Part shown: positions 1-11,155 of the stretch, piece after piece
Numbering within the stretch: the stretch's first letter is position 1
Layout: the number at the start of each line of letters is the position of its first letter
DNA from: Ephydatia muelleri
Taxonomy: Eukaryota > Porifera > Demospongiae > Spongillida > Spongillidae
Assembly (NCBI GenBank): GCA_013339895.1
Contig: JABACO010000003.1
Span: 1,594,860 to 1,658,859 of the forward strand
Direction of reading: 5' to 3'
DNA: 64,000 bases
Translations under genes and position numbers: made by a program
Notes under the pieces: generated by a model
Seen by the model: only the letters and a program-made list of their open reading frames with translations
Database searches by the model: none
What the model was told of the DNA's origin: nothing

Positions 1-1
1 C

Positions 2-170
2 GAGATAAAGCACAACTGCCATGGGATGATTGGTGATTGTCGACAAGCCATGGTTGAGTTCTGGGTCAACTCTGACACCTCAGCATCATGGAAGAGATTA
101 GCAGCTGCATTGGAGGGCATTTCTCAATATGCGAAGGCCCAGGAAGTGAGGGAGCTGGGGAGGAAGGAGG
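2..170 (+). CDS. death-domain exon, 3' half, cut by window edge
   Basis: The open frame from base 2 encodes about 56 residues. The pattern W-K-R-L-A-x-A-L-E, a Y-A-K-A helix, and the ending RELGRKEG match the C-terminal half of a death domain, a six-helix protein-interaction fold used in apoptosis and immune signalling. A consensus donor GTGAGT follows at 171, leaving one base of the last codon (phase 1). The ending resembles that of the complete death-domain exon at 8477-8770 (LVRREG), so the two are probably paralogous exons. The 5' part lies outside the window. The frame joins correctly to the exon at 405. Splicing is inferred from motifs and phase only. Confidence 0.6.
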
Positions 171-202
171 GTGAGTGACAAGAGGTGTGGCTGGGTACCC
201 AG

Positions 203-356
203 TGTACAGGTCTATGGTGTGTTCCTCACCCCATGTACTGGTCTATGGTGTGTTTCTCACCCCATGTACTGGTCTATGGTGTGTTCCTCACTCCATGTAC
301 TGGTCTATGGTGTGTTCCTCACCCCATGTACTGCTCTATGGTGTGTTCCTCGCCCC
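203..356 (+). repeat. 31-bp satellite array 1 (intronic)
   Basis: Five tandem copies of a 31-bp unit that begins TCTATGGTGTGTTCC and ends CATGTACTGG. It lies in the intron between the donor at 171 and the acceptor at 403-404. Its right flank (CATGTACTTCTCTTATC, then a pyrimidine tract) is almost identical to the right flank of the big array at 930-6592, so array and following exon were duplicated together. Confidence 0.9.
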
Positions 357-404
357 AAAATGAAACGCATGTACTTCTCTTATCTCTAACCCTCCCACCT
401 TCAG

Positions 405-794
405 TACCAGCCTCTTACTCATCATCAGAGGCTCCACCTTCAGTAGGAAAGGCCCCATCTCCTACATTCCAGGTGCTAAGTGGCAAGCACCATACCCAGC
501 TGCTTGAAATGACAAGGAATGCTGCTGACAGATGGTTGGCCATTGGAATAGAGCTAGGGTTTAAAAATAATGAGCTGGATGATATGCTACCAACGTCTAG
601 GAGTCACTTATATGAAGAAAGTCGTTATTATGGTGATGAAATGTATTATGGCGATGATGTCTGTTATGCAGCCATGCTGAAGAAATGGTTGGACTGGGAA
701 CCACCCAATCACAGTCCCCCTACTCTTAGTGCATTGGTAGCTGCCATGCATGCAGTAGGGATGGAAAGAGTGGCCTATGATTTGGAGCGATGGG
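405..794 (+). CDS. death-domain-like exon (copy B1)
   Basis: The exon follows a pyrimidine-rich acceptor (AG at 403-404) and ends at a GTAAGC donor at 795. Both ends are phase 1, so the frame joins the exon ending at 170. It encodes about 130 residues: a Ser/Pro-rich linker (about 25 residues), then a death-domain-like region with ADRWLAIGIELGF, NNELDDMLP, an inserted YYGDEMYYGDD segment, CYAAMLKKWLDW and LSALVAAMHAVGMERVAYDLE. The spacing of W and L positions fits helices 1-6 of a death domain with an acidic-aromatic insertion between helices 2 and 3. A near-identical paralogous exon lies at 6639-7079. Confidence 0.65.
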
Positions 795-929
795 GTAAGC
801 AACTATAATCTGGTATGTGCTGTGATGTCATGTGATCTTAGAATTGACTGATTGTTACGATGGCAGTATGGTGCATTTTATCCATATGACGAGGCACAAC
901 ACAAGCCTCACGTATTCTTTACCTAGTGT

Positions 930-3900
930 ACTAGCTGGTTTATAGTGTGTTCCTCACCCGATGTACCGGTCTATGGTATGTTCCTCACCCGATGTACAGG
1001 TCTATCATTTGTTCCTCACCATGTACTGGTCTATCATTTGTTCCTCACCCCATGTACTGGTCTATAGTGTGTTCCTCACCCCATGTACTGGTCTATGGTG
1101 TGTTCCTCACCCGATGTACTGGTCTATCATTTGTTCCTCACCATGTACTGGTCTATAGTGTGTTCCTCACCCCATATACTGGTCTATAGTGTGTTCCTCA
1201 CCCCACGTACTGGTCTATGGTGTGTTCCTCACCCCATGGACTGGTCTATAGGTGTGTTCCTCACCAGTACTGGTCTATAGTGTGTTCCTCACCCCATGTA
1301 CTGGTCTATAGTGTGTTCCTCACCCCATGTACTGGTCTATAGGTGTGTTCCTCACCCCATGTACTGGTCTAAGGTGTGTTCCTCACTCCGATGTACTGGT
1401 CTAAGGTGTGTTCCTCACTCATGTACTGGTCTATTGGTGTGTTCCTCACTCCATGTACTGGTCTATGGGTGTTCCTCACCCCATGTACTGGTCTATGGTG
1501 TGTTCCTCACCCCATGTACTGGTCTATGTGTGTGTTCCTCACCCCATGTACTGTCTATAGGTGTGTTCCTCACCCCATGTACTGGTCTATGGTGGTGTTC
1601 CTCACCCCATGTACTGGTCTATGGTGTGTTCCTCACACCATGTACTGGTCTATGGTGTGTTCCTCACACCATGTACTGGTCCTATGGTGTGTTCCTCACT
1701 CCATGTACTGGTCTATGGTGTGTCATCACCCATGTACTGGGTCTATGGTGTGTGCATCACCCCATGTACTGGTTATGGTGTGTTCCTCACCCCATGTACT
1801 GGTTTATGGTGTGTTCCTCACTCCATGTACTGGTCTATGGTGTGTTCCTCACCCCATGTACTGGTCTATGGTGTGTTCCTCACCCCATGTACTGTTCTAT
1901 GGTGTGTTCTTCACCCCATGTACTGGTCTATGGTGTGTTCCTCACCCCATGTACTGGTCTATGGTGTGTTCCTCACCCCCATGTACTGGTCTATGGTGTG
2001 TTCCTCACACCATGTACTGGTCTATGGTGTGTTCCTCATGTACTGGTCTATGGTGTGTTCCTCACTCCATGTACTGGTCTATGGTGTGTGCATCACCCCA
2101 TGTACTGGTCTATGGTGTGTTCCTCACCCCATGTACTGGTTTATGGTGTGTTCCTCACTCCATGTACTGGTCTATGGTGTGTTCCTCACCCCATGTACTG
2201 GTCTATGGTGTGTTCCTCACCCCATGTACTGTTCTATGGTGTGTTCTTCACCCCATGTACTGGTCTATGGTGTGTTCCTCACTCCATGTACTGGTCTATG
2301 GTGTGTTCCTCACCCCATGTACTGGTCTATGGTGTGTCCATCACCCCATGTACTGGTCTATGATGTGTTCCTCACCCCATGTACTGGTCTATAGTGTGTT
2401 CCTCACCCCATATACTGGTCTATAGTGTGTTCCTCACCCCACGTACTGGTCTATGGTGTGTTCCTCACCCCATGTACTGGTCTATGGTGTGTTCCTAACC
2501 CCATGTACTGGTCTATGGTGTGTTCCTCACCCCATATACTGGTCTAAGGTGTGTTCCTCACTCGATGTACTGGTCTATGGTGTGTTCCTCACCCCATGTA
2601 CTGGTCTATAGTGTGTTCCTCACCCCATGTACGTCTATGGTGTGTTCCTCACCCCATGTACTGGTCTATGGTGTGTTCCTCACCCCCATGTACTGGTCTA
2701 TGGTGTGTTCCTCACCCCATGTACTGGTCTATGGTGTGCTCCTCACCCCATGTACTGGTCTATGGTGTGTTCCTCACTCCATGTACTGGTCTATGGTGTG
2801 TTCCTAACCCCATGTACTGGTCTATGGTGTGTCCATCACCCCATGTACTGGTCTATGGTGTGTTCCTCACCCCCATGTACTGGTCTATGGTGTGTTCCTC
2901 ACCCCATGTACTGGTCTATGGTGTGCTCCTCACCCCATGTACTGGTCTATGGTGTGTTCCTCACTCCATGTACTGGTCTATGGTGTGTTCCTAACCCCAT
3001 GTACTGGTCTATGGTGTGTCCATCACCCCATGTACTGTTCTATGATGTGTTCCTCACCCCATGTACTGGTCTATGGTGTGTTCCTCACCCCATGTACTGG
3101 TCTATGGTGTGTCCATCACCCCATGTACTGGTCTATGATGTGTTCCTCACCCCATGTACTGGTCTATGGTGTGTTCCTCACCCCATGTACTGGTCTATGG
3201 TGTGTTCCTCACCCCATGTACTGGTTTATGGTGTGTTCCTCACTCCATGTACTGGTCTATGGTGTGTTCCTCACCCCATGTACTGGTCTATGGTGTGTTC
3301 CTCACCCCATGTACTGGTCTATGGTGTGTCCATCACCCCATGTACTGGTCTATGATGTGTTCCTCACCCCATGTACTGGTCTATGGTGTGTTCCTCACCC
3401 CATGTACAGGTCTATGGTGTGTTCCTCACCCCATGTACTGGTTTATGGTGTGTTCCTCACTCCATGTACTGGTCTATGGTGTGTTCCTCACCCCATGTAC
3501 TGGTCTATGGTGTGGTCCTCACCCCATGTACTGTTCTATGGTGTGTTCCTCACCCCATGTACTGGTCTATGGTGTGTTCCTCACCCCATGTACTGGTCTA
3601 TGGTGTGTCCATCACCCCATGTACTGGTCTATGATGTGTTCCTCACCCCATGTACTGGTCTATGGTGTGTGCATCACCCCATGTACTGGTCTATGGTGTG
3701 TTCCTCACCCCATGTACTGGTTTATGGTGTGTTCCTCACTCCATGTACTGGTTTATGGTGTGTTCCTCACTCCATGTACTGGTCTATGGTGTGTTCCTCA
3801 CCCCATGTACTGGTCTATGGTGTGTTCCTCACCCCATGTACTGTTCTATGGTGTGTTCCTCACCCCATGTACTGGTCTATGGTGTGTTCCTCACCCCATG

Positions 3901-6592
3901 TACTGGTCTATGGTGTGTTCCTCACCCCATGTACTGGTCGATGGTGTGTCCATCACCCCATGTACTGGTCTATGATGTGTTCCTCACCCCATGTACTGGT
4001 CTATAGTGTGTTCCTCACCCCATATACTGGTCTATAGTGTGTTCCTCACCCCACGTACTGGTCTATGGTGTGTTCCTCACCCCATGTACTGGTCTATGGT
4101 GTGTTCCTCACCCCATGTACTGGTCTATGGTGTGTTCCTCACCCCATGTACTGGTCTAAGGTGTGTTCCTCACTCCATGTACTGGTCTATGGTGTGTTCC
4201 TCACCCCATGTACTGTTCTATGGTGTGTTCTTCACCCCATGTACTGGTCTATGGTGTGTTCCTCACTCCATGTACTGGTCTATGGTGTGTTCCTCACCCC
4301 ATGTACTGGTCTATGGTGTGTCCATCACCCCATGTACTGGTCTATGATGTGTTCCTCACCCCATGTACTGGTCTATAGTGTGTTCCTCACCCCATATACT
4401 GGTCTATAGTGTGTTCCTCACCCCACGTACTGGTCTATGGTGTGTTCCTCACCCCATGTACTGGTCTATGGTGTGTTCCTCACCCCATGTACTGGTCTAT
4501 GGTGTGTTCCTCACCCCATATACTGGTCTAAGGTGTGTTCCTCACTCGATGTACTGGTCTATGGTGTGTTCCTCACCCCATGTACTGGTCTATAGTGTGT
4601 TCCTCACCCCATGTACGTCTATGGTGTGTTCCTCACCCCATGTACTGGTCTATGGTGTGTTCCTCACCCCCATGTACTGGTCTATGGTGTGTTCCTCACC
4701 CCATGTACTGGTCTATGGTGTGCTCCTCACCCCATGTACTGGTCTATGGTGTGTTCCTCACTCCATGTACTGGTCTATGGTGTGTTCCTAACCCCCATGT
4801 ACTGGTCTATGGTGTGTCCATCACCCCATGTACTGGTCTATGGTGTGTTCCTCACCCCCATGTACTGGTCTATGGTGTGTTCCTCACCCCATGTACTGGT
4901 CTATGGTGTGCTCCTCACCCCATGTACTGGTCTATGGTGTGTTCCTCACTCCATGTACTGGTCTATGGTGTGTTCCTAACCCCATGTACTGGTCTATGGT
5001 GTGTCCATCACCCCATGTACTGTTCTATGATGTGTTCCTCACCCCATGTACTGGTCTATGGTGTGTTCCTCACCCCATGTACTGGTCTATGGTGTGTCCA
5101 TCACCCCATGTACTGGTCTATGATGTGTTCCTCACCCCATGTACTGGTCTATGGTGTGTTCCTCACCCCATGTACTGGTCTATGGTGTGTTCCTCACCCC
5201 ATGTACTGGTTTATGGTGTGTTCCTCACTCCATGTACTGGTCTATGGTGTGTTCCTCACCCCATGTACTGGTCTATGGTGTGTTCCTCACCCCATGTACT
5301 GGTCTATGGTGTGTCCATCACCCCATGTACTGGTCTATGATGTGTTCCTCACCCCATGTACTGGTCTATGGTGTGTTCCTCACCCCATGTACTGGTCTAT
5401 GGTGTGTTCCTCACCCCATGTACTGGTTTATGGTGTGTTCCTCACTCCATGTACTGGTCTATGGTGTGTTCCTCACCCCATGTACTGGTCTATGGTGTGG
5501 TCCTCACCCCATGTACTGTTCTATGGTGTGTTCCTCACCCCATGTACTGGTCTATGGTGTGTTCCTCACCCCATGTACTGGTCTATGGTGTGTCCCTCAC
5601 CCCATGTACTGGTCTATGATGTGTTCCTCACCCCATGTACTGGTCTATGGTGTGTGCATCACCCCATGTACTGGTCTATGGTGTGTTCCTCACCCCATGT
5701 ACTGGTTTATGGTGTGTTCCTCACTCCATGTACTGGTTTATGGTGTGTTCCTCACTCCATGTACTGGTCTATGGTGTGTTCCTCACCCCATGTACTGGTC
5801 TATGGTGTGTTCCTCACCCCATGTACTGTTCTATGGTGTGTTCCTCACCCCATGTACTGGTCTATGGTGTGTTCCTCACTCCATGTACTGGTCTATGGTG
5901 TGTTCCTCACCCCATGTACTGGTCTATGGTGTGTCCATCACCCCATGTACTGGTCTATGATGTGTTCCTCACCCCATGTACTGGTCTATAGTGTGTTCCT
6001 CACCCCATATACTGGTCTATAGTGTGTTCCTCACCCCACGTACTGGTCTATGGTGTGTTCCTCACCCCATGTACTGGTCTATGGTGTGTTCCTCACTCCA
6101 TGTACTGGTCTATGGTGTGTTCCTCACCCCATGTACTGGTCTATGGTGTGTTCCTCACCCCATGTACTGTTCTATGGTGTGTTCCTCAAGTACTGGTCTA
6201 TGGTGTGTTCCTCACTCCATGTACTGGTCTATGGTGTGTTCCTCACCCCATGTACTGGTCTATGGTGTGTCCATCACCCCATGTACTGGTCTATGATGTG
6301 TTCCTCACCCCATGTACTGGTCTATAGTGTGTTCCTCACCCCATATACTGGTCTATAGTGTGTTCCTCACCCCACGTACTGGTCTATGGTGTGTTCCTCA
6401 CCCCATGTACTGGTCTATGGTGTGTTCCTCACCCCATGTACTGGTCTATGGTGTGTTCCTCACCCCATGTACTGGTCTAAGGTGTGTTCCTCACTCCATG
6501 TACTGGTCTATGGTGTGTTCCTCACCCCATGTACTGGTCTATGGTGTGTCCATCACCCCATGTACTGCTCTATGGTGTGTTCCTCACACCAA
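930..6592 (+). repeat. 31-bp satellite array 2 (about 5.7 kb, intronic)
   Basis: About 180 tandem copies of the same 31-bp unit lie between the donor at 795 and the acceptor at 6637-6638. Units vary by single substitutions (for example TTCTTCACC, GTCCATCACC, CCCCATATACT) and a few 1-bp indels. Distinctive variants recur about 1,985 bp apart (a shortened GTACGTCT unit near 2630 and 4615; TGGTCCTCACC near 3510 and 5495), so a block of about 64 units was duplicated recently. No coding role is supported: long ORFs across it appear because all three forward frames lack stops. Confidence 0.95.
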
Positions 6593-6638
6593 AATGGAAC
6601 GCATGTACTTCTCTTATCTCTAACCCTCCCACCTTCAG

Positions 6639-7079
6639 TACCAGCCTCTTACTCATCATCAGAGGCTCCACCTTCAGTAGGAAAGGCCCTATCTCCTGCA
6701 TTCCAGGTGCTAAGTGGCAAGCACCATACCCAGCTGCTTGAAATGACAAGGAATGCTGCTGACAGATGGTTGGCCATTGGAATAGAGCTAGGGTTTAAAA
6801 ATAATGAGCTGGATGATATGCTACCAACGTCTAGGAGTCACTTTTATAATAAAGGCCGTTATTATCGTGATGAAATGTATTATGGTGATGAAATATATTA
6901 TGGTGATGAAATGTGTTATGGCGATGAAGTCTGTTATGCAGCCATGCTGAGGAGATGGTTGGACTGGGCACCACCCAATCACAGTCCCCCTACTCTTAGT
7001 GCATTGGTAGCTGCCATGCGTGCAGTTGGGATTGAAGGAGTGGCCTTTAATTTGGAACTACGAGGACAGGAACTAACTG
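6639..7079 (+). CDS. death-domain-like exon (copy B2)
   Basis: A duplicate of the exon at 405-794, with the same acceptor context (AG at 6637-6638), a GTAAGT donor at 7080 and phase 1 at both ends. About 147 residues. The linker and helix regions align almost residue for residue with B1. The insertion between helices has expanded to four YYGDE-type repeats (YYRDEMYYGDEIYYGDEM). The downstream intron is also homologous to that after B1, so the duplicated unit includes intron sequence. It is probably part of the same multi-death-domain transcript; function beyond protein interaction is unknown. Confidence 0.65.
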
Positions 7080-7364
7080 GTAAGTGTTGTGCTGTCATGA
7101 GATTCTTAGAGGTGATTAGTTGTTACTGTAATGACATGGTGCAATATCCTATCCTCATGATGAGGCACAACATATGCCTCACTTCATTTAAGTACTCCCC
7201 AAGTAATGCCATGATGTCTGTGCTAAATGAGTATCATGCACATTGATATCATATACATGGTTTGGCTACTTGTAATCACATGACAATGTGCGGAATTAGC
7301 TGATGACCATTTTAAATATGTTGTGGTGTAACATCACCTGATCAATGGTTTCTTTTTCCTCCAG

Positions 7365-7528
7365 CAGAGTCATATGATGCTAGGCATAGAGGATATCCCC
7401 ACTACTCCAACATGTCTGCACTGAGAGGTATGGAGCAACTCAGGTTTGTCAATGAATGGCTGCTGCATCTCAGAGCTGTGACCTCAGATGAAATGCATAT
7501 GTTATTCAGACACACTCAGCGTTTATAA
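7365..7528 (+). CDS. terminal coding exon of the death-domain transcript
   Basis: The acceptor sequence TTCCTCCAGCAG has two usable AGs three bases apart (7363-7364 and 7366-7367). The exon continues the phase-1 frame from 7079 and encodes about 54 residues, including RGMEQLRFVNEWLLHLRAV, ending in TAA at 7526-7528. A poly(A) signal AATAAA follows at 7573. The C-terminal part looks helical but I do not recognise a domain. It closes a short transcript; the downstream death-domain exons (8213, 8477) could belong to a longer isoform that skips it, or to another gene. Confidence 0.5.
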
Positions 7529-7572
7529 ATGACAACATGTAATGAAATGGATGTGACAAAATCATTCGACAG

Positions 7573-7578
7573 AATAAA
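7573..7578 (+). promoter_or_regulatory. poly(A) signal AATAAA
   Basis: A canonical AATAAA 45 bases after the TAA of the terminal exon at 7365-7528, in A-rich sequence. Confidence 0.5.
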
Positions 7579-7693
7579 AAAACTGAACAACATGCACAAA
7601 AAATTTATATGCTACATGTATTTATGCAAATACGTTTGTGATAGTATGTTAATGTGCAGCATTAGAGTTTGTTGATGGAGATCACTTCATCCA

Positions 7694-8178
7694 TAGTGTG
7701 TTCCTCACCCCATGTAATGGTCTATGGTGTGTTCCTCACCCCATGCACTGGTCTATGGTGTGTTCCTCACCCCATGCACTGGTCTATGGTGTGTTCCTCA
7801 CCCCATGTACTGGTCTATGGTGTGTTCCTCACCCCATGTACTGGTCTATGGTGTGTTCCTCACCCCATGTACTGGTCTATGGTGTGTTCCTCATGTACTG
7901 GTCTATGGTGTGTTCCTCACCCCATGCACTGGTCTATGGTGTGTTCCTCACCCCATGTACTGGTCTATGGTGTGTTCCTCACCCCATGCACTGGTCTATG
8001 GTGTGTTCCTCATGTACTGGTCTATGGTGTGTTCCTCACCGCATGTACTGGTCTATGGTGTGTTCCTACTGGTCTAAAGTGTGATCCTTACCCCATGTAC
8101 TGGTTTGTGGTGTGTTCCTCTCCCCATGTACTGGTCTTTGATGTGTTCTACTCCCCATGTACTGGTCTATGGTGTGTA
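7694..8178 (+). repeat. 31-bp satellite array 3
   Basis: About 15 copies of the same 31-bp unit, some shortened by 5 to 10 bases (TTCCTCATGTACTGG, TTCCTACTGG). The last units at the 3' end are more diverged (GTTTGTGGTGTGTTCC, TCTTTGATGTG). It lies just upstream of another death-domain-like exon at 8213, the same arrangement as arrays 1 and 2. Confidence 0.9.
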
Positions 8179-8212
8179 GCAGAGTATTAAAATGCACACC
8201 ATTTCCAATCAG

Positions 8213-8398
8213 CTACTGCAAAGACTCTACCCACTGCAGGAAAGTCTCCAGGTCAAGATAGTCATGGAGGCTACTTGATGAGATGGTCGGACTGGGCACC
8301 ACCAAAGCATGAGCTTCCTTCCCTTGGTGCATTGGCAGCTGCTGTTTGCACTGACATACTGGCCAATGAGTTGGAGCTACAGAGAAAGGAGCTATACA
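8213..8398 (+). CDS. short death-domain-like exon (copy B3)
   Basis: This is a diverged, shortened relative of exons B1 and B2. After the acceptor (AG 8211-8212) it encodes a Ser/Pro linker, then LMRWSDWAPPKHELPSLGA and a helix ending ANELELQRKELY, which align with the second half of B1/B2 (WLDWAPPNHSPPTLSAL). It ends at donor GTATGT (8399), phase 1 at both ends, with no stop or frameshift. The N-terminal helices present in B1/B2 are missing, so it encodes only a partial fold unless spliced to another exon. Confidence 0.5.
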
Positions 8399-8476
8399 GT
8401 ATGTGTTTTGCGGTCATGTGATCTAGAGGGAGTTGAGAATCAATTGGTGATTGCCAATTTCAATTAGCCTCCACAG

Positions 8477-8770
8477 GTTCCCAGACCTCTGAATCCATCT
8501 TGGATGCTGTGTGCAGCAATGATGAGATTTTAAAAATAGCCCAGCTTCCATTTGATTGGAGGAGAGTTGGCCAACGCCTCATAGGTGATCAGTGTGTTGC
8601 TGACATCGAAAGTGAGGAACATGATGAGAAGAAGAGGAAATGGATATTGTTAACATGGCTGAAACTAGAAGGGTCCAGGGCCACATACAAGCATCTGGTG
8701 GAGGTATTGGAGGGACTGGGGTACAAGGAAACTGCTGAGGAGGTGACCAGGCTTGTGAGGAGGGAAGGAG
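8477..8770 (+). CDS. complete death-domain exon
   Basis: Acceptor AG at 8475-8476, donor GTGAGT at 8771, phase 1 at both ends. The roughly 98 residues form a full death domain: start of helix 1 around LKIAQLPFDWRRVGQRLIG, helix 2-3 VADIESEEHDEKKRKWILL, W-L-K-L-E-G, then YKHLVEVLEGLGYKETAEEV and LVRREG. The WRRVGQRL and ATYKHLVEVLE signatures are typical of the family. Its 3' phase is compatible with the acceptor at 19336, more than 10 kb away, across an intron holding nested transposons. Confidence 0.7.
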
Positions 8771-9089
8771 GTGAGTAGTTGGATGATTTGAGGTGTGCAC
8801 TGTTATGTAGTGGTTACTCGTATGGGTCTTGTAAGTAACGTTGATTAGAATACAATAAGATTGATTTTATTATCAGTGGTGAGTGCCCATAAGATGCTTT
8901 GGTATTTCAAGACTACCCTGTCAATAGCCCAAATAGTTTTGATTCACTATTTAGGAGCAATGTTGCTGTTACCATGACAATGTGCCACACATAAACACTT
9001 TTTGTGCATTTACCTCCTTAAATGTTCTAAACTTGTGCACCGTATTGTAAAGATCTAATGCATATCAGGTGGTCTTTTATAATATAAGT
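8771..9089 (+). other. intron or intergenic sequence, no gene seen
   Basis: AT-rich sequence after the donor at 8771. No coding exon, RNA gene or repeat recognised. Confidence 0.4.
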
Positions 9090-9358
9090 AGCTAAAACAT
9101 TTTTTTTTGAAAATTTTTGGTGTTATATAGGATTTGAAAGGCTATGGTGGTGTAAAAAGCAAGGAAACCATGGTCTAACAAAAAAGGAAAATGTAATAAT
9201 CAAATATTTAGCAAACGAATAACATAATATCCTACAAAAGTGCTAAATATAGGACTATTACATTTTCCCTTATTGTTAGACCCTAGTTTCCTTGCTTTTT
9301 ACACCACAATAGCCTTTGAATCCTATACACCACCAACTTTAGAAAATGTTTTTAGTTA
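9090..9358. mobile_element. foldback MITE-like element, about 270 bp
   Basis: Two arms of roughly 90-100 bp form an imperfect inverted repeat around a spacer of about 70 bp. The left arm includes GGTGTAAAAAGCAAGGAAAC (about 9150-9170); its reverse complement GTTTCCTTGCTTTTTACACC is near 9286. No coding capacity. This is consistent with a miniature inverted-repeat transposable element; the superfamily is not determined. Confidence 0.7.
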
Positions 9359-9678
9359 ATTGTTTTATGTCATACGATTGTCACTCAAAAGGAGGCATAT
9401 GTCACATATCCAGTACAGAAAATAACTTAGTTTTCTTGTTTGTGCCAGGAGTCCTATCAGACACGAGTAGTTTTTTGTACTACCCAATTCTTATTTGGTA
9501 GTTGCTATAACACAACTTCCAATACATAGCTCGAGATTAAAAAGCGAAAATGCCGACCGATTCTGAAGCTATTGGCGCAATTTTCATTCTTTAAAAGTGT
9601 TCCTGTCCCGTTGTTAAGGGGGGCTGAGGACGGGCAACACCCTTTGTTCTCTACAACAGCGCGGTTGCCACATAAAAC
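9359..9678 (+). other. non-coding flank of nested transposon
   Basis: No ORF or repeat recognised, except that bases 9671-9678 (CATAAAAC) are the left target-site duplication of the element at 9679-18961. Confidence 0.5.
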
Positions 9679-9764
9679 CAGTGGCGGATACAGGAATAAG
9701 GCAATGGGGGGGGCGGTTATATTGGAGGGGCGGCATATTTCAGAGGCGTAGGAACCTATTTAAG

Positions 9765-10080
9765 ATTGGGGGGGGCCGACTTAGTAAAATTATTAACGGG
9801 GGGGGTGTGTGTGTGTGTGTGTGTGTGTTGTGTGTGTGTGCAGTCCCTTACGACGGAGGGGGGGGGGGGAGAGCAGTCCGCTTACGACGGGGGGGGGGGG
9901 GGTGCAGTCGCTTACGACGGAGGGGGGGGGGGGGGGAGGGGCAGTCCGCTTACGACGGGGGGGGGGAGGGGCAGTCCGCTTACGACGGGGGGGGGGGGGG
10001 GGTGCAGTCGCTTACGACGGGGGGGGCAGTCCGCTTACGACGGGGGGGGGGGGGGGGGGGGGGGGGAGGGGGGGGGCAGT
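9765..10080 (+). repeat. G-tract minisatellite with GCAGTCCGCTTACGACGG core
   Basis: After a (TG)n stretch (about 9807-9840), at least six copies of a core close to GCAGTCCGCTTACGACGG alternate with runs of 6 to 30 G. Some cores read GCAGTCGCTTACGACGG. On the plus strand this is a strong candidate for G-quadruplex formation. Apparent glycine-rich ORFs here are low-complexity artefacts. Confidence 0.85.
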
Positions 10081-10558
10081 CCACTTTTGGCACACAGAAA
10101 ATACGTTTTACTAACCGTTACAGTATTACAGAGCGCGCGTAATGAAGTAGACGTAATATGGTGACGTGCGGTTACGGAAGTTAAACTAAACTAAAGGGGT
10201 AACATTGGGTGGACCACAGGCCCGTAGGCTGGTCGCGAGATGGGGGGGTTCGGGAAACAATGAGGGTGGAACTAACTAGCGGGGGAGGGGCCTTCCCTGC
10301 ATGGGGTATGGGGGAGCGCTGTAAGCTCCCCCATCGGGGTCTGGGGCGGAGCCCCAGCAGCTTTGCAACTTTTACAATGTTGAAGTCACAAAACATCGCA
10401 TAATTGCGTAGAAACATGCCAAAAACAGATAGTAAATATGACAAGAATTACTTTTTTGCTTCCAGAGTCTAGCTCGCAATTGCGAGACTACAGAAAGTTT
10501 GGAAGCAAGCGTATCTGGCTTGCGAGTTAACGAATCTACGGATAGATCAGGAAAGTTA

Positions 10559-10717
10559 ACTTTGCGAAGTATAGGTCCGGCTTGAGCCAGACGCCCAGAC
10601 CTACTTCGTATTCGAACGGCACAACGCCATTGTAAATTAATCTGTTGGCCGTTGTGCAGTTCAATATCGAAGTAGGTCTGGGCGTCTGGCTCAAGCCGGA
10701 CCTATACTTCGCAAAGT
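10559..10717. repeat. perfect 50-bp inverted repeat (foldback)
   Basis: Arms 10559-10608 and 10668-10717 are exact reverse complements over 50 bases (ACTTTGCGAAGTATAGG at the outer edge). The spacer of about 59 bases is itself partly complementary. It is probably a very young foldback element or MITE inside the nested transposon; no ORF. Confidence 0.8.
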
Positions 10718-10970
10718 ATCATTAATGAACCATATACCGGCATGTACTTGAAGTGCCCCGGATCCGCCACTCCGACTGCAGTTTGTTACGGGCTATGGGC
10801 GCCCCATTTATCAGTATATATTACCTCACGCTCGTTAATTTGTGCAGCAGGGAGACCCACTGGGTCCTTTTCTGTTTGCATTAGTTTTGCACAAGGTTGC
10901 TGGAGCAATTAAAGAGGATTCTGAGTGCAGCCAACTTTTGTATCAAGCTTGGTATCTTGACGATGGCATC

Positions 10971-11128
10971 TGTAAAGAAACTCAATCAATGATGGCGATC
11001 GTGAGCGATCCGAGAGGATACAAACGCTAGCTAGCTCGCACGTTCCTGTTCACAAATTTTTATTTTTTACTACAATCACGTGCGCACAATGAATGAATAA
11101 TTACGCAATTAATATTCCGTTTTCTACA
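10971..11128 (-). repeat. BEL/Pao 3' LTR (158 bp)
   Basis: Identical by eye to 16763-16920. It is the 3' LTR because the element is transcribed from the minus strand. Confidence 0.9.
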
Positions 11129-11155
11129 CTGCCACCATTGACTAGTCTGAACTAG

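Noticed and set aside
930-6592. CRISPR-like direct repeats
   Set aside because: Units are strictly tandem with no unique spacers, and the context is eukaryotic introns.
9681-10164. Glycine-rich ORFs
   Set aside because: They come from G runs and (TG)n in three overlapping frames; no coding signature.
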